This document shows, one piece after another, positions 33,685-42,248 of a stretch of DNA of 64,000 nt (its first letter is position 1; each line of letters opens with the position of its first letter). The translations under genes were made by a program, and so were the position numbers. The notes under the pieces are model-generated. The model searched no databases. It was not told where the DNA came from and saw only the letters and a list, made by a program, of their open reading frames with translations. The DNA is from VAYN01 sp964540905 (GTDB lineage: Bacteria; Actinomycetota; Thermoleophilia; Solirubrobacterales; 70-9), in contig CAZIOS010000013.1 in the NCBI GenBank assembly GCA_964540905.1, forward strand, positions 8,091 through 72,090. Reading direction: 5' to 3'.

Positions 33685-34902
33685 ATGAGGGTCGAGCCGC
33701 AGCGGCTGCGGTTCGAGATCGGGGCGCGGGACGGGGCGGCGCGGACCGGCACGATCCACACCCCGCACGGGCCAATCGCGACGCCGGCCTTCATCCCGCT
33801 GGCGACCAAGGGCTCGGTCCGCGGGCTCGACACCGACGAGGTTGCCGGGCTCGGCTACGAGCTGATCCTGGGGAACACGTACCACCTGTTCGTCTCGCCG
33901 GGGCCGGAGCGGATCGCCGCCGCCGGCGGCCTGCACGGCTTCACCAACTGGACCCGCGCCTTCATCACCGACTCCGGCGGCTTCCAGGTCTTCTCGCTCG
34001 CCCACGGCGGGGTCGCCAACGAGGTCAAGGGCAGCGGCCGCTCCGGCGGCGAGCAGGGCTCGAAGGTGGAGATCGCGGAGGAGGGAGCGCGCTTCCGCTC
34101 CTACCGCGACGGCTCCGAGCTGTTCATCTCGCCCGAGGTCTCGATGCAGGTGCAGGCGGCGCTCGGCGCCGACATCGCCCTCGTCTTCGACGAGTGCACG
34201 CCCTTCCACGCCGACCGCGAGTACACCGCCCGCTCGACCGCGCGCACCCATCGTTGGCTCGATCGCTGCCTCGAGTGGCACCGCCAGCAGGGGCCGGCGG
34301 GACAGGCGATGTTCGGAATCGTCCAGGGCGGCATCCACGAGGACCTGCGCCGCGAATCGGCCCAGCGCGTCTCCGAGGCGGCGGTCGACGGCCTCGCGAT
34401 CGGCGGCACCCTCGGCCGCGACAAGGAGGAGATGGCGGCGGTGCTGGCGCTGACGGTGCCGCTGCTGCCGGAGGCGGCGCCGAAGCACCTGCTGGGGATC
34501 GGCGAGGTCGACGACCTGCTGGGCGGGATCGCGCTCGGCCTCGACGTCTTCGACTGCGCCGTCCCGACCCGGCTCGCCCGCCACGGCGTCGCCCTGGCGC
34601 CGAGCCCGCAGACCCGCTTCCGCCTCGACCTGCGCAAGGCGGGCTGGGTCGGCGACCGCGAGCCGCTGGTCGCCGGCTGCCCCTGCCCCGCCTGCCAGCG
34701 CCACGACCGCGACTACCTCAGCTACCTCTCCCGCGCCGAAGAGCTGACCGCCGTCCGCCTGCTCTGCCTCCACAACCTCACCTACATGCGGGAGCTGACC
34801 GACGGCGCCCGCCGCGCGATCGAGGCGAGCCGCTTCGACGCCTACCGCACCGCCGTCCTCACCGGCGCCACCCCCTGGGACGCTTCGAGCAGCATCAGCT
34901 GA
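33685..34902 (+). CDS. tgt: tRNA-guanine transglycosylase
   Basis: Tgt exchanges the guanine at position 34 of certain tRNAs for a queuine precursor. The 405-residue protein shows FITDSGGFQVFSLAHGG, the catalytic Asp in GLDVFDCAVPTRLARHG, and the zinc site CPCPACQRHDRDYL with a later His. The ATG fits the family N-terminus RFEIGARDG. No other queuosine genes are in the window. Confidence 0.95.
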   Translation: MRVEPQRLRFEIGARDGAARTGTIHTPHGPIATPAFIPLATKGSVRGLDTDEVAGLGYELILGNTYHLFVSPGPERIAAAGGLHGFTNWTRAFITDSGGFQVFSLAHGGVANEVKGSGRSGGEQGSKVEIAEEGARFRSYRDGSELFISPEVSMQVQAALGADIALVFDECTPFHADREYTARSTARTHRWLDRCLEWHRQQGPAGQAMFGIVQGGIHEDLRRESAQRVSEAAVDGLAIGGTLGRDKEEMAAVLALTVPLLPEAAPKHLLGIGEVDDLLGGIALGLDVFDCAVPTRLARHGVALAPSPQTRFRLDLRKAGWVGDREPLVAGCPCPACQRHDRDYLSYLSRAEELTAVRLLCLHNLTYMRELTDGARRAIEASRFDAYRTAVLTGATPWDASSSIS

Positions 34903-34919
34903 ACACCGGCGCATCGCGC

Positions 34920-35035
34920 GGAGAGGGGTTCCACCCCCTCCGAACGGCTTGTACTTCTCGGTTGCCCGCATCTCGGATGGGCGCCGCACGCCCCACCCGA
35001 GCAAGTTGAGAGAGGAGGGGGTGGAACCCCTCTCC
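34920..35035. terminator. Perfect 22-bp inverted repeat between convergent genes
   Basis: The arms at 34920-34941 and 35014-35035 are exact complements over 22 bases (first arm begins GGAGAGGGGTTCC). It fills the gap between tgt and the kinase gene on the other strand and would end transcription from both sides. The loop of 72 bases is unusually long and holds no obvious gene. Confidence 0.6.
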
Positions 35036-35044
35036 GACGCTCTC

Positions 35045-36268
35045 CTATTCGGTGTTCTTCTTGACCAATTCCTTCACTTCTTCCACCACCTTGTCGACCG
35101 TGTCCCCGGCGACCTTCGAGACCTTGACCCCGGCGGCCTGGTCGGTGGTGTAGATGACGGCCCCGGCGACGGCGGCGGCGACCAGCACCAGCGCCACCAG
35201 GGCGAGGACGAAGCGGACGAAGCGGGAGAAGCCGCTGCGGCGCCGCGGCGCCGCCGGGCGGGCGGGAGCGGGGGGAGGCGCCGCCGCCCGCGGCGCTGGC
35301 CGGCGGGTTGGCGAGGGCGCCGGCCGGTACTCGGTCTGGCCAGTGGTGCGGTCGAGGTGGCGGGTGGCGGCGGTATCGCCGCCGAGCACCCGGGTCGGCG
35401 TCGCGCCCTCCCCCAGCGGCAGCGTCACGTCCTCGCCCTGCAGGCCCAGCCGCAGCCCGGTCGCCAGCTCCTCGGCGCTGGCGTAGCGCCGGTTCGGGTC
35501 GCCCTCGAGCGCCCGCAGCACGGCGCCGCCGAGCGGTCCCGGCACCTCCTCGTTGTAGGTGCTGGGCGGCAGCGGCTTCTCGTTCTGCTGGCGCACCGCC
35601 AGCTCCGCCAGCGAGGAGCCCTCGTAGGGCAGGCGGCCGGTGAGGAACTGGTAGAGGACGACCCCGAGCGCGTAGACGTCGGTCGCCGGCGTCGCCTCCT
35701 CGCCGCGCACCTGCTCGGGGGCGAGGTAGGCGGCGGTGCCGACGACCGAGCCGACCTGGGTGATCCGGGTCTGCTCGATCGCGCGGGCGATCCCGAAGTC
35801 GGTCAGCTTCACGGTCATCTCGCCGCCGCCGACCGGTCCGCCGGTGACCATCAGGTTGCCGGGCTTGACGTCGCGGTGGATGATCCCGCGGCGGTGCGCG
35901 TAGTCGAGGCCGGCGCAGGCCTGGATCCCGATCTCGGCCGCGGTCTCGGCGTCGACCGGTCCCTGCCGCTGCAGGATCTGGGCACCGGAGCGGCCGGAGA
36001 CGTACTCCATCACGATGTAGTGGCGGCCGTCGTCTTTGCCGGTGTCGTAGACCTGGACGATGTTGGGGTGGATCAGCTTCGCCACCGCCAGCGCCTCGCG
36101 GCGGAAGCGGGCGACGAAGCGCTCGTCGTCGGAGAGGTGCTCGGCGAGGATCTTCACCGCCACCGTGCGCTCGAGGATGCGGTCGGTCGCCTTGTAGACG
36201 TTCGACATGCCGCCGGAGCCGAGCCGCTCTTCGGTCTCGTAGCGGTTGGAGAGGGTGCCGGCCTCCAT
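35045..36268 (-). CDS. Membrane Ser/Thr protein kinase (PknB-like)
   Basis: A Hanks-type kinase of 407 residues. The kinase domain (about 10-265) has LGSGGMSNVYKATD, VAVKIL, IIHRDVKPGNLMV and LTDFGIARA, followed by an APE-like LAPEQVRG. A Pro/Ala/Arg-rich juxtamembrane stretch leads to one membrane span near 350-372, and only about 35 residues lie outside. PASTA domains are lacking. It overlaps by one base the lipoprotein gene upstream, which may supply its external partner. Confidence 0.88.
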   Translation of the reverse strand: MEAGTLSNRYETEERLGSGGMSNVYKATDRILERTVAVKILAEHLSDDERFVARFRREALAVAKLIHPNIVQVYDTGKDDGRHYIVMEYVSGRSGAQILQRQGPVDAETAAEIGIQACAGLDYAHRRGIIHRDVKPGNLMVTGGPVGGGEMTVKLTDFGIARAIEQTRITQVGSVVGTAAYLAPEQVRGEEATPATDVYALGVVLYQFLTGRLPYEGSSLAELAVRQQNEKPLPPSTYNEEVPGPLGGAVLRALEGDPNRRYASAEELATGLRLGLQGEDVTLPLGEGATPTRVLGGDTAATRHLDRTTGQTEYRPAPSPTRRPAPRAAAPPPAPARPAAPRRRSGFSRFVRFVLALVALVLVAAAVAGAVIYTTDQAAGVKVSKVAGDTVDKVVEEVKELVKKNTE

Positions 36269-36828
36269 CAGTCGCCGCCTTCCACCGGGGCGCCGGGGCC
36301 GACCCCGCCCGAGGGGGCGCCACCGCCGGGTTCGACCGGCGGCGCTTCGCCCTGGCCGCTGCCGGCGCCGTTGCCCGGCGGCGCCGGGGTCGCTTCCGGC
36401 GCGGTTTCGGCCGGCGCTTCTGCTTCCGCTTCCTTCGGCGGCTTCGACTTTTCCGGCTTGTGGGGCTTTTCCGTCGCCTCCGCTTCTTCGGCCGGCGCGA
36501 TCGCTTCGGTTTCTTCGGCTTCTTCCGGTTCTTCGCAGCTCTCGACGACTTCGCCGAGCCGGTCGACGCCTTCCCGCAGCGCCTGCTTCAGCTGCTTGTC
36601 GACGCCGCCGAGCTGCCGCACCTGGGTGCCGACCGCCTGCACCGCGTTCTCGGCGCCGATGCATTCGCCTTCGCCGGCCAGTTCGCGCACCTGGTCGAGG
36701 TTGGCTTCGATTTCGCTGGCGGTGCTGCCGGGGAGGAGGTCGGCCTTGCCGCCGCCGCAGGCGCTCAGCCCCACGGCGGCGACGGCGCCGAGGGCGAGGA
36801 GGAGCAGGGATGCGCTGAGGCGGCCCAT
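36268..36828 (-). CDS. Lipoprotein of unknown function
   Basis: A 186-residue lipoprotein with its lipobox ending at Cys24 (VGLSAC), a helical core to about residue 105 (ANLDQVRELAGEGECIGAE and following), then a long tail rich in Glu, Ala and Pro. Two further Cys (in GECIG and ESCEE) might pair. Transcribed with the kinase gene and overlapping it by one base, it may act as sensor or substrate. No family is recognised. Confidence 0.72.
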   Translation of the reverse strand: MGRLSASLLLLALGAVAAVGLSACGGGKADLLPGSTASEIEANLDQVRELAGEGECIGAENAVQAVGTQVRQLGGVDKQLKQALREGVDRLGEVVESCEEPEEAEETEAIAPAEEAEATEKPHKPEKSKPPKEAEAEAPAETAPEATPAPPGNGAGSGQGEAPPVEPGGGAPSGGVGPGAPVEGGD

Positions 36829-36879
36829 GAATCGAGTCTAGACAACCCTCTGGTGGCTGGATTTTGCCTGCATTTGCGC

Positions 36880-37620
36880 CTACCGCCCGACCGCGAGCCG
36901 TTCCGCCAGGGGACTGGGCAGGCCGGCGGCGACGATCGCCTTGGCGGCGGCGGCGACGTCGTACTCGACTCGGTGGAAGCGCACCGTCCACTCCGTGGTG
37001 TCGAGCTCCAGCCAGGCGGCGCGGCGGTCGCCGTCGCGGGGCTGGCCGACGCTGCCGGGGTTGAGCAGCCAGCCGCCGCGGGCGAGGTTGAGGGCGGCGC
37101 CGTCGCCGGCCTGAGCCCCGTGGGCGCCGCCGTAGCGGTCCGGGTCGGGGCGGCTGAAGAAGAGCGCGACGTGGGAGTGGCCGATCAGCCCCACCCGCTC
37201 CTCCTGCGCGTCGAGCCCGGCCTCGGCCTGGTCGAGGGTCAGCACGTACTCCCAGATCGGATCGCGCGGGGAGGCGTGGAACAGGCCCACGCCCTCGCGC
37301 ACCGCGGCCGGCGCCAGCTCGCGCAGGAACTCGATCGTCTCGGCGCCGGTGTGCTCGCGGGTCCACTCGACCGCCGACGCGGCGGCGTCGGAGAAGGAGG
37401 AGACGTCGAGCCCGCCGAGCACGGCGAGGTCGTGGTTGCCGACCAGGCAGACGTCGCAGCGCTCGCGGACCAGCGCCGTGCAGGCATCGGGCTGGGCGCC
37501 GTAGCCGACGACGTCGCCGAGGCACCAGATCTCCTCGCTGCCACCGGCGTCGATCGCCGCCAGGGTCGCTTCCAGGGCAGGCAGGTTGGAGTGGATGTCG
37601 CTGAGGACGGCTACGCGCAA
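36880..37620 (-). CDS. Metallophosphoesterase (YfcE/MJ0936-like)
   Basis: A 246-residue calcineurin-type phosphodiesterase. Metal ligands appear as VLSDIHSNLPALEA, LGDVVGYG, VGNHDLAV, GLFHASPRDP and IGHSHVALFF, the full five-block signature. It starts at a TTG just before RVAVLSDIHS. The substrate is unknown and may be a phosphodiester or cyclic nucleotide. It is divergent from argS. Confidence 0.85.
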   Translation of the reverse strand: MRVAVLSDIHSNLPALEATLAAIDAGGSEEIWCLGDVVGYGAQPDACTALVRERCDVCLVGNHDLAVLGGLDVSSFSDAAASAVEWTREHTGAETIEFLRELAPAAVREGVGLFHASPRDPIWEYVLTLDQAEAGLDAQEERVGLIGHSHVALFFSRPDPDRYGGAHGAQAGDGAALNLARGGWLLNPGSVGQPRDGDRRAAWLELDTTEWTVRFHRVEYDVAAAAKAIVAAGLPSPLAERLAVGR

Positions 37621-37665
37621 GCGGGCAGCGTACCCCGCGCCCCTCGCGGTCCATACGATTGGGCG

Positions 37666-39312
37666 GTGACCGCCACCGACTCGATCGCCGAGCTGAGGGG
37701 TGCCGTCGAGGGCGCCGCCCGCGCCCTGCGCGACGGCGAGCGGACCGAGCCGGCGCCCTCGCTCGACCGGCCGCCGAAGCCCGAGCTGGGCGACTACAGC
37801 TCCAACGCGGCGATGCTGCTGGCGGCGCCGCTCGGCGACAATCCGCGCACGGTCGCCGCCCGCCTGCAGGCGGAGCTCGAACGCGAGCTCGGCGGCTCCG
37901 GCAGCCTCGAGCGGGTCGAGGTCGCGGGCCCCGGCTTCGTCAACCTCTACCTCTCCGACGCCTGGTACCGGCGGGCGCTGGCCGGCCTCCTGGCCGCCGG
38001 CGAGGCGCTCGGGCCGGCGCCGACCGAGTCCCCCGAGCGGGTCCTGGTCGAGTTCGTCTCCGCCAACCCGACCGGGCCGCTGCACGTCGGCGGCGGCCGC
38101 CACGCCGCCTACGGCGACGCCCTGGTGCGGCTGCTGGAGGCGGTCGGCCACGAGGTCGAACGCGAGTTCTACGTCAACGACGCCGGCGGCCAGGTCGGCC
38201 GCTTCGCCGACTCGATCGCCGCCCGGATCGCCGGCACCGAACTCCCCGAGGACGGCTACGAAGGCGAGTACGTCGCCGAGCTGGGAGCGCGGATCGCCGC
38301 CGAGGGCATCGACCCCGGCGACCGCGAGGCGGTCGGCCGGCGCGGCATCGAGCTGGTCCTCGAGCAGGTCCGCGACACGCTCGAGCGCTTCGGCGTCCAC
38401 TTCGACAGCTGGGCCTCGGAGCGGGCGATCTACGAGCGCGGCGAGGTCGACGAGGCGCTGGCCGAGCTCGACCGGCGCGGCCACAGCTACCGCCACGAGG
38501 ACGCGCTCTGGCTGCGCACGACCAGGTTCGGCGACGACAAGGACCGGGTCCTGATCCGCGCCAACGGCGAGCCCACCTACCTCACCGCCGACATCGCCTA
38601 CCACTGGGACAAGCTGCAGCGCGGCTTCGGCCGCCTGATCGACGTGCTCGGCGCCGACCACCACGGCTACGTGGCGCGGATCCGGGCCGCGATCGAGGCG
38701 CTCGGCGGCGATCCCGCCGCCTTCGAGGCGCTGATCATGAGCCTCGTCCACATCGTCGAGGAGGGCGAGCGGGCGCAGATGTCGAAGCGCAGCGGCGACT
38801 TCGTCTCGCTCGAAGAGCTGCTCGACGACATCGGCGTCGACGCGACCCGCTGGTTCATGCTCTGGCGCAGCCACGAGACCACCGTCGACCTCGACCTCGA
38901 CCTGGCCCGCAGCCAGTCGAGCGAGAACCCCGTCTACTACGTCCAGTACGCCCACGCGCGGATCGCCAGCATCCTCCGCAAAGCCGGCGAGACGGCGACC
39001 GCGGCCGCCGCCGGGCTCGACCCGGAGGCGCCGGGCGCCGGCTTCGAGCCGAGCGAGAAGACGCTGGTCAAGCGCCTGCTGGAGTTCCCCGACGAGGTTC
39101 GCGAGTCGGCGGCGCGGCGGGCGCCGCACCGGATCTGCGCCTACTCGACCGCGGTCGCCGCCGACTTCCACGCCTTCTACCGCGACTGCCAGGTGGTCGG
39201 GGCCGAGGGCGAGGGGGTCGAGCGCTCGCGGCTGGCGCTCTGCCTCTGCGCGAAGCGGACGATCGCCGCCGCGCTGGGCCTGCTCGGCATCTCCGCCCCC
39301 GAGCGGATGTGA
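37666..39312 (+). CDS. argS: Arginyl-tRNA synthetase
   Basis: A class I synthetase of 548 residues. The HIGH-like motif is SANPTGPLHVGGGRHAAYGD near residue 125, and the KMSKS-like site is AQMSKRSGDFVSLEEL near residue 370. The N-terminal tRNA-binding domain has FVNLYLSDAWYRRAL, and the C-terminal DALR domain follows. The GTG start is set by ATDSIAELRG. Its stop overlaps the next ATG by one base. Confidence 0.95.
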   Translation: MTATDSIAELRGAVEGAARALRDGERTEPAPSLDRPPKPELGDYSSNAAMLLAAPLGDNPRTVAARLQAELERELGGSGSLERVEVAGPGFVNLYLSDAWYRRALAGLLAAGEALGPAPTESPERVLVEFVSANPTGPLHVGGGRHAAYGDALVRLLEAVGHEVEREFYVNDAGGQVGRFADSIAARIAGTELPEDGYEGEYVAELGARIAAEGIDPGDREAVGRRGIELVLEQVRDTLERFGVHFDSWASERAIYERGEVDEALAELDRRGHSYRHEDALWLRTTRFGDDKDRVLIRANGEPTYLTADIAYHWDKLQRGFGRLIDVLGADHHGYVARIRAAIEALGGDPAAFEALIMSLVHIVEEGERAQMSKRSGDFVSLEELLDDIGVDATRWFMLWRSHETTVDLDLDLARSQSSENPVYYVQYAHARIASILRKAGETATAAAAGLDPEAPGAGFEPSEKTLVKRLLEFPDEVRESAARRAPHRICAYSTAVAADFHAFYRDCQVVGAEGEGVERSRLALCLCAKRTIAAALGLLGISAPERM

Positions 39313-39992
39313 TGCCCGGCGGGCGCTCCAAGCTGCCCGTCCTGGCGGAGATCGCCGGCCCGGCATCGGGCAACGCCCAGGCCTGGTCGCTGCGCCGCTC
39401 CGACCTCGAGGCGCTGGAGAAGCTGCTGGGGCGGCTGGGGGAGGGGCGGACGCTGCTGGTGACCGGCTCGGAGCGGCTCTCGGGGGCGCTGGCGGTCGCC
39501 CTCGCCGGCGCCGCCTGCGCCGCCGGCCGGCGCACGGCGCTGCTCGAGTGCGAACTGAGCCGGCCGCGGCTGGCGGCCGAGGTCGCGCTCGCCGAGGGGC
39601 CGGGGCTGCACGAGTACCTGCGCTGGGAGGCGAGCGCGCCGCAGATCCTGCAGCCGCTGGTCCTCGCCGGCCCGGCGGCGGCGCGGGCGCGCCAGCACCT
39701 GGTCTGCGTCGTCGGCGGCCGTCCCGCCGCCGACCCGGCGACCCTGCTCGGCCTCGACAGCTTCCGCCACGCGACGGCGAAGCTGCGCGAGGCCTACGAG
39801 CTGGTGGTCCTCGACGGCCCCGGTCTCGACGCCGACGGCGACGCCCTCGCCGTCGTCGCCGCCCAGGCCGACGCCCTGCTCGTCTGCCTCGCGCCGGACC
39901 AGGTCGGCGGCAGGGCGGGACGGGCGATGCGCGGCGCCGTCCGCCGCCTGCCGCTGGCGCCGCTCGGCGCCGTGGTCCTCAACGACGGCTGA
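39312..39992 (+). CDS. P-loop-like protein related to CpsD/BY-kinase or ParA ATPases
   Basis: A 226-residue protein. RTLLVTGSERLSGALAVAL is in the place of a Walker A loop but lacks the usual GK(S/T). RTALLECELSRPRL stands where the A-prime motif of bacterial tyrosine kinases would be, and YELVVLDGPGLDADGDALA resembles their Walker B. The fold is therefore that of CpsD or ParA, with doubtful ATP binding. It is coupled to argS by a one-base overlap. The role is unknown. Confidence 0.6.
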   Translation: MPGGRSKLPVLAEIAGPASGNAQAWSLRRSDLEALEKLLGRLGEGRTLLVTGSERLSGALAVALAGAACAAGRRTALLECELSRPRLAAEVALAEGPGLHEYLRWEASAPQILQPLVLAGPAAARARQHLVCVVGGRPAADPATLLGLDSFRHATAKLREAYELVVLDGPGLDADGDALAVVAAQADALLVCLAPDQVGGRAGRAMRGAVRRLPLAPLGAVVLNDG

Positions 39993-40005
39993 GGCCCCGG
40001 GCCAC

Positions 40006-40482
40006 TCAGAGGTCGTAGCGGGCGAGGTCGGCGTCGAGCCGCTCGGAGTCCTCGTCGCTCGGCCCCTCTGGGTCCTCCGGCGCCGCCGGCCCGGCGCGGC
40101 CGCCGGCCCGGCGCCAGCGCAGGACCCCGAGCGCCAGCGCCAGCGCGGCGACGACGAAGGCGACGATCGGGACCAGGTAGGCGGAGAGGTTGAAGCCGGC
40201 GCCACGCGGCAGCGCCAGCACCGCTTCGCCGTACTGGGCGACCAGCGCGTCCTTGACCTCGGCCTTGGTCCGGCCGGCGGCGACCAGCCGTTCGACGAAG
40301 ACTTTCTCGCGCTGGGCCTGTGGCGATTCGGCCAGTTCCAGCAGCTCGCCGCAGACCGGGCACATCACTTCGCCCTCGATCTGGTTCACGGTCGAGCGCT
40401 GGGGCGCCACCGCGCTCGCCGCCGGCGCCGTCGCCAGCGCGACCAGCGCCGCCAGCGCGACCAGCGCCGTCGCCGCTCTCAC
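40006..40482 (-). CDS. ccmH: Cytochrome c maturation protein CcmH
   Basis: A 158-residue protein with an N-terminal signal (ALVALAALVALATAPAASA), the redox motif EVMCPVCGELLELAES, and a C-terminal membrane span (LVPIVAFVVAALALALGVL) with an acidic tail. CcmH reduces apocytochrome c for heme attachment. It overlaps the thioredoxin-like gene upstream by four bases. The other ccm genes are outside the window. Confidence 0.87.
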   Translation of the reverse strand: MRAATALVALAALVALATAPAASAVAPQRSTVNQIEGEVMCPVCGELLELAESPQAQREKVFVERLVAAGRTKAEVKDALVAQYGEAVLALPRGAGFNLSAYLVPIVAFVVAALALALGVLRWRRAGGRAGPAAPEDPEGPSDEDSERLDADLARYDL

Positions 40483-41003
40483 GAGCGGCTGCCCGGCAGC
40501 AGCGGCGCCACCTCGTGGTCCAGGTAGTCCTCGTCGACCGGGCCGACCCGCAGCAGCCGCACCTTGCCGGCCGGGTCGATCAGGAAGTTCTCCGGCACCC
40601 CGGTGGTGCCGAAGTCGTGGGCGGTGTCGCCATCGCCGTCGCGTAGCTGCGGGTAGCTGAGGCCGTAGCGGCGGACGAAGTCCTGGCCGTCGCCGCTGAG
40701 GTCGCGGCTGTCGATCCCGAGCACGGTGAAGGCGCCGTCGCCATGGTGGCGCTGGAAGGCCTCCAGCACCGGCGCCTCCTGGCGGCAGGGGATGCACCAG
40801 GAGGCCCAGAAGTTGACCAGCACCCAGCGGCCCCTGTATTCGGACAGCGAGCCGTCGCCGCCGCCGTTCAGGCGTGGCATCGAGGGAGCCGGCGCGACCT
40901 CGCCCACCGCCACCCTCGGGGAGCCCTTGCTGAGCAGGCCGTAGGTGAGCAGGCCGACGAGGGCCAGCACGGCGAGGACGGCGATGGTGGCGCGCACGTT
41001 CAC
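40479..41003 (-). CDS. Membrane-anchored thioredoxin-like protein (CcmG/ResA type)
   Basis: A 174-residue protein with one N-terminal membrane anchor (IAVLAVLALVGLLTYGLL) and a thioredoxin fold carrying LVNFWASWCIPCRQEAPVL and the cis-Pro site TTGVPENFLID. It passes reducing power to CcmH and apocytochrome c outside the membrane. It is first in a two-gene operon. The GTG start gives MNVRATIAVL. Confidence 0.88.
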   Translation of the reverse strand: MNVRATIAVLAVLALVGLLTYGLLSKGSPRVAVGEVAPAPSMPRLNGGGDGSLSEYRGRWVLVNFWASWCIPCRQEAPVLEAFQRHHGDGAFTVLGIDSRDLSGDGQDFVRRYGLSYPQLRDGDGDTAHDFGTTGVPENFLIDPAGKVRLLRVGPVDEDYLDHEVAPLLPGSRS

Positions 41004-41068
41004 GGGCCGGGAAGGTTAGATCCCATCGGCTCCCGGCAACCCCGCGGCGGCCTTAGAATCCCCCCGGC

Positions 41069-41141
41069 GCGGACGTAGCTCAGCTGGTAGAGCGCGAGCT
41101 TCCCAAGCTCGAGGTCGCGGGTTCGAGACCCGTCGTCCGCT
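41069..41141 (+). tRNA. tRNA-Gly (anticodon CCC)
   Basis: The sequence folds as a full cloverleaf. The acceptor stem GCGGACG pairs perfectly with CGTCCGC. The anticodon arm is CGAGC-TTCCCAA-GCTCG with anticodon CCC, and the T arm is GCGGG-TTCGAGA-CCCGT. CCA is not encoded. It marks the end of the ordered core genes, and accessory DNA follows. Confidence 0.95.
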
Positions 41142-41153
41142 TCTAAGGCCGCT

Positions 41154-41210
41154 CTGTAGAGCCAAAAATCAGGGGGTGGTTCGAGACCCGTTCCGAACTT
41201 GGCTCTACAG
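41154..41210 (+). repeat. Inverted repeat enclosing a copy of the tRNA-Gly T arm
   Basis: CTGTAGAGCCAA (41154-41165) pairs perfectly with TTGGCTCTACAG (41199-41210). Within the loop GGTTCGAGACCCGT (41178-41191) repeats the T-arm sequence of the tRNA (41120-41133). It may be a terminator combined with a remnant attachment site. Confidence 0.45.
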
Positions 41211-41307
41211 CTTGAATTGCGACTAGTTCGTGCTCCCTTACCGCGAGAATTCTACCCGCCGGTCCGGCGCTCGGGGTCTCAGGCGAACGGCAGTGTTCTG
41301 ATCTCTG

Positions 41308-41419
41308 TCGGGGCGATTGGATCATCTCGGCTATAGGGAGCGCCGAATCGGGCTGCTTGCATCTGGATTGCATCTAGCGACCGGACAGAGGCATCCGCCG
41401 GCCCAGCTCGCGGGCATCG
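41308..41419 (+). repeat. R1 repeat, left copy
   Basis: This 112-base segment (begins TCGGGGCGATTGGATCA) recurs at 61596-61708 with only scattered differences and, in part, at 61073-61128. All copies face the same way and lie in gene-free DNA at the borders of the accessory region. Confidence 0.65.
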
Positions 41420-41465
41420 CACCCAGCTCGGCTTCCACCGCCCGTGGCTTCGAGTAATAGGCGGG

Positions 41466-41531
41466 ACGCAAACGTGACTCGCCCTGGGCCACATCCCCGC
41501 ATCACAGTCGCGCTTCAGCCCAGTAACGCCC
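41466..41531 (+). repeat. R2 repeat, left copy
   Basis: ACGCAAACGTGACTCGCCCT and the next 46 bases recur at 63187-63249 with a few indels and substitutions. It follows the left R1 copy by 46 bases, whereas on the right the two are 1.5 kb apart. Confidence 0.65.
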
Positions 41532-42248
41532 ATCGCTCACCGGGAGCGTCTGCGCCCGCACAGGCACGCACAGCCGCCCCGGACCAGCGACGCGGGGCGG
41601 CGGTGCGGGGTGGTTCGCGGTCATCTGGGACGCAGGAGTGACGCAGGTGGCGCCATCTGAGCGACGCAGGTCGCGCCGCGGGCCCGCGAGGATCAGTCAC
41701 CGTCCCGCACACTCGCCGCCGCGAGGTGCCGCGAAGAGCTCCGGCAACTCGGCAATGGCCCAGCCGGCCGCCGACGCTTCTCACTCTGGCAAGCCGCTGG
41801 GCAGAAATGGGGCGCAGCCCCATGGATCCCGGCCGATCTTGGTCAACCAGCAATTGTTTGGACCGATCCCTGTCGGATCATTCCCCTTAGAGCTCCAGAT
41901 GGCGCGGCGCTATTAGTGGTCGCCTCACAAGGGTTGACCGGAACGCTGCTAGCTGGTGAGCGCTTTAGCTGGGGGCGTGGCCGCCCATCTTTTACCCGCA
42001 ACCCCCAGGGTCGACGCTCGCGGGATATGTCGCGTAGGGTGGCAATCGCGCCGTTTCCCAGCCTATACTCCCGCGTACCCCAGGCAGGGCCAAGAATCCG
42101 CAGCGCGGCACAGTCCGCCACGACCGTTTTGTCGTCCCTCCCAACCCACTTCGAGTCCTCGATCCTCCGCCAAGCCCTGATAGCCGATTAGCGATCGCGC
42201 CACAGGCGCCATTTGCCGTATAGACTAAATCTCCCAAACAATTAATCA

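Larger units (their letters stand above)
41142..42248. other. 1.1-kb stretch without a recognisable gene
   Basis: Open frames here are short and of non-coding composition. The stretch holds the inverted repeat just behind the tRNA, one copy each of repeat families R1 (41308-41419) and R2 (41466-41531), and an A/T-rich run (42219-42248) that is probably the promoter of the protease gene. I see no other gene or RNA. Confidence 0.5.

Noticed and set aside
36460..37665. Apparent long N-terminal extension of argS
   Set aside because: The upstream part of the open frame is antisense to the lipoprotein and phosphoesterase genes, and ArgS of normal length starts at 37666.
41142..42248. Several short open frames behind the tRNA-Gly gene
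   Set aside because: None shows coding composition or similarity to a known protein, and some cover the R1 and R2 repeats.
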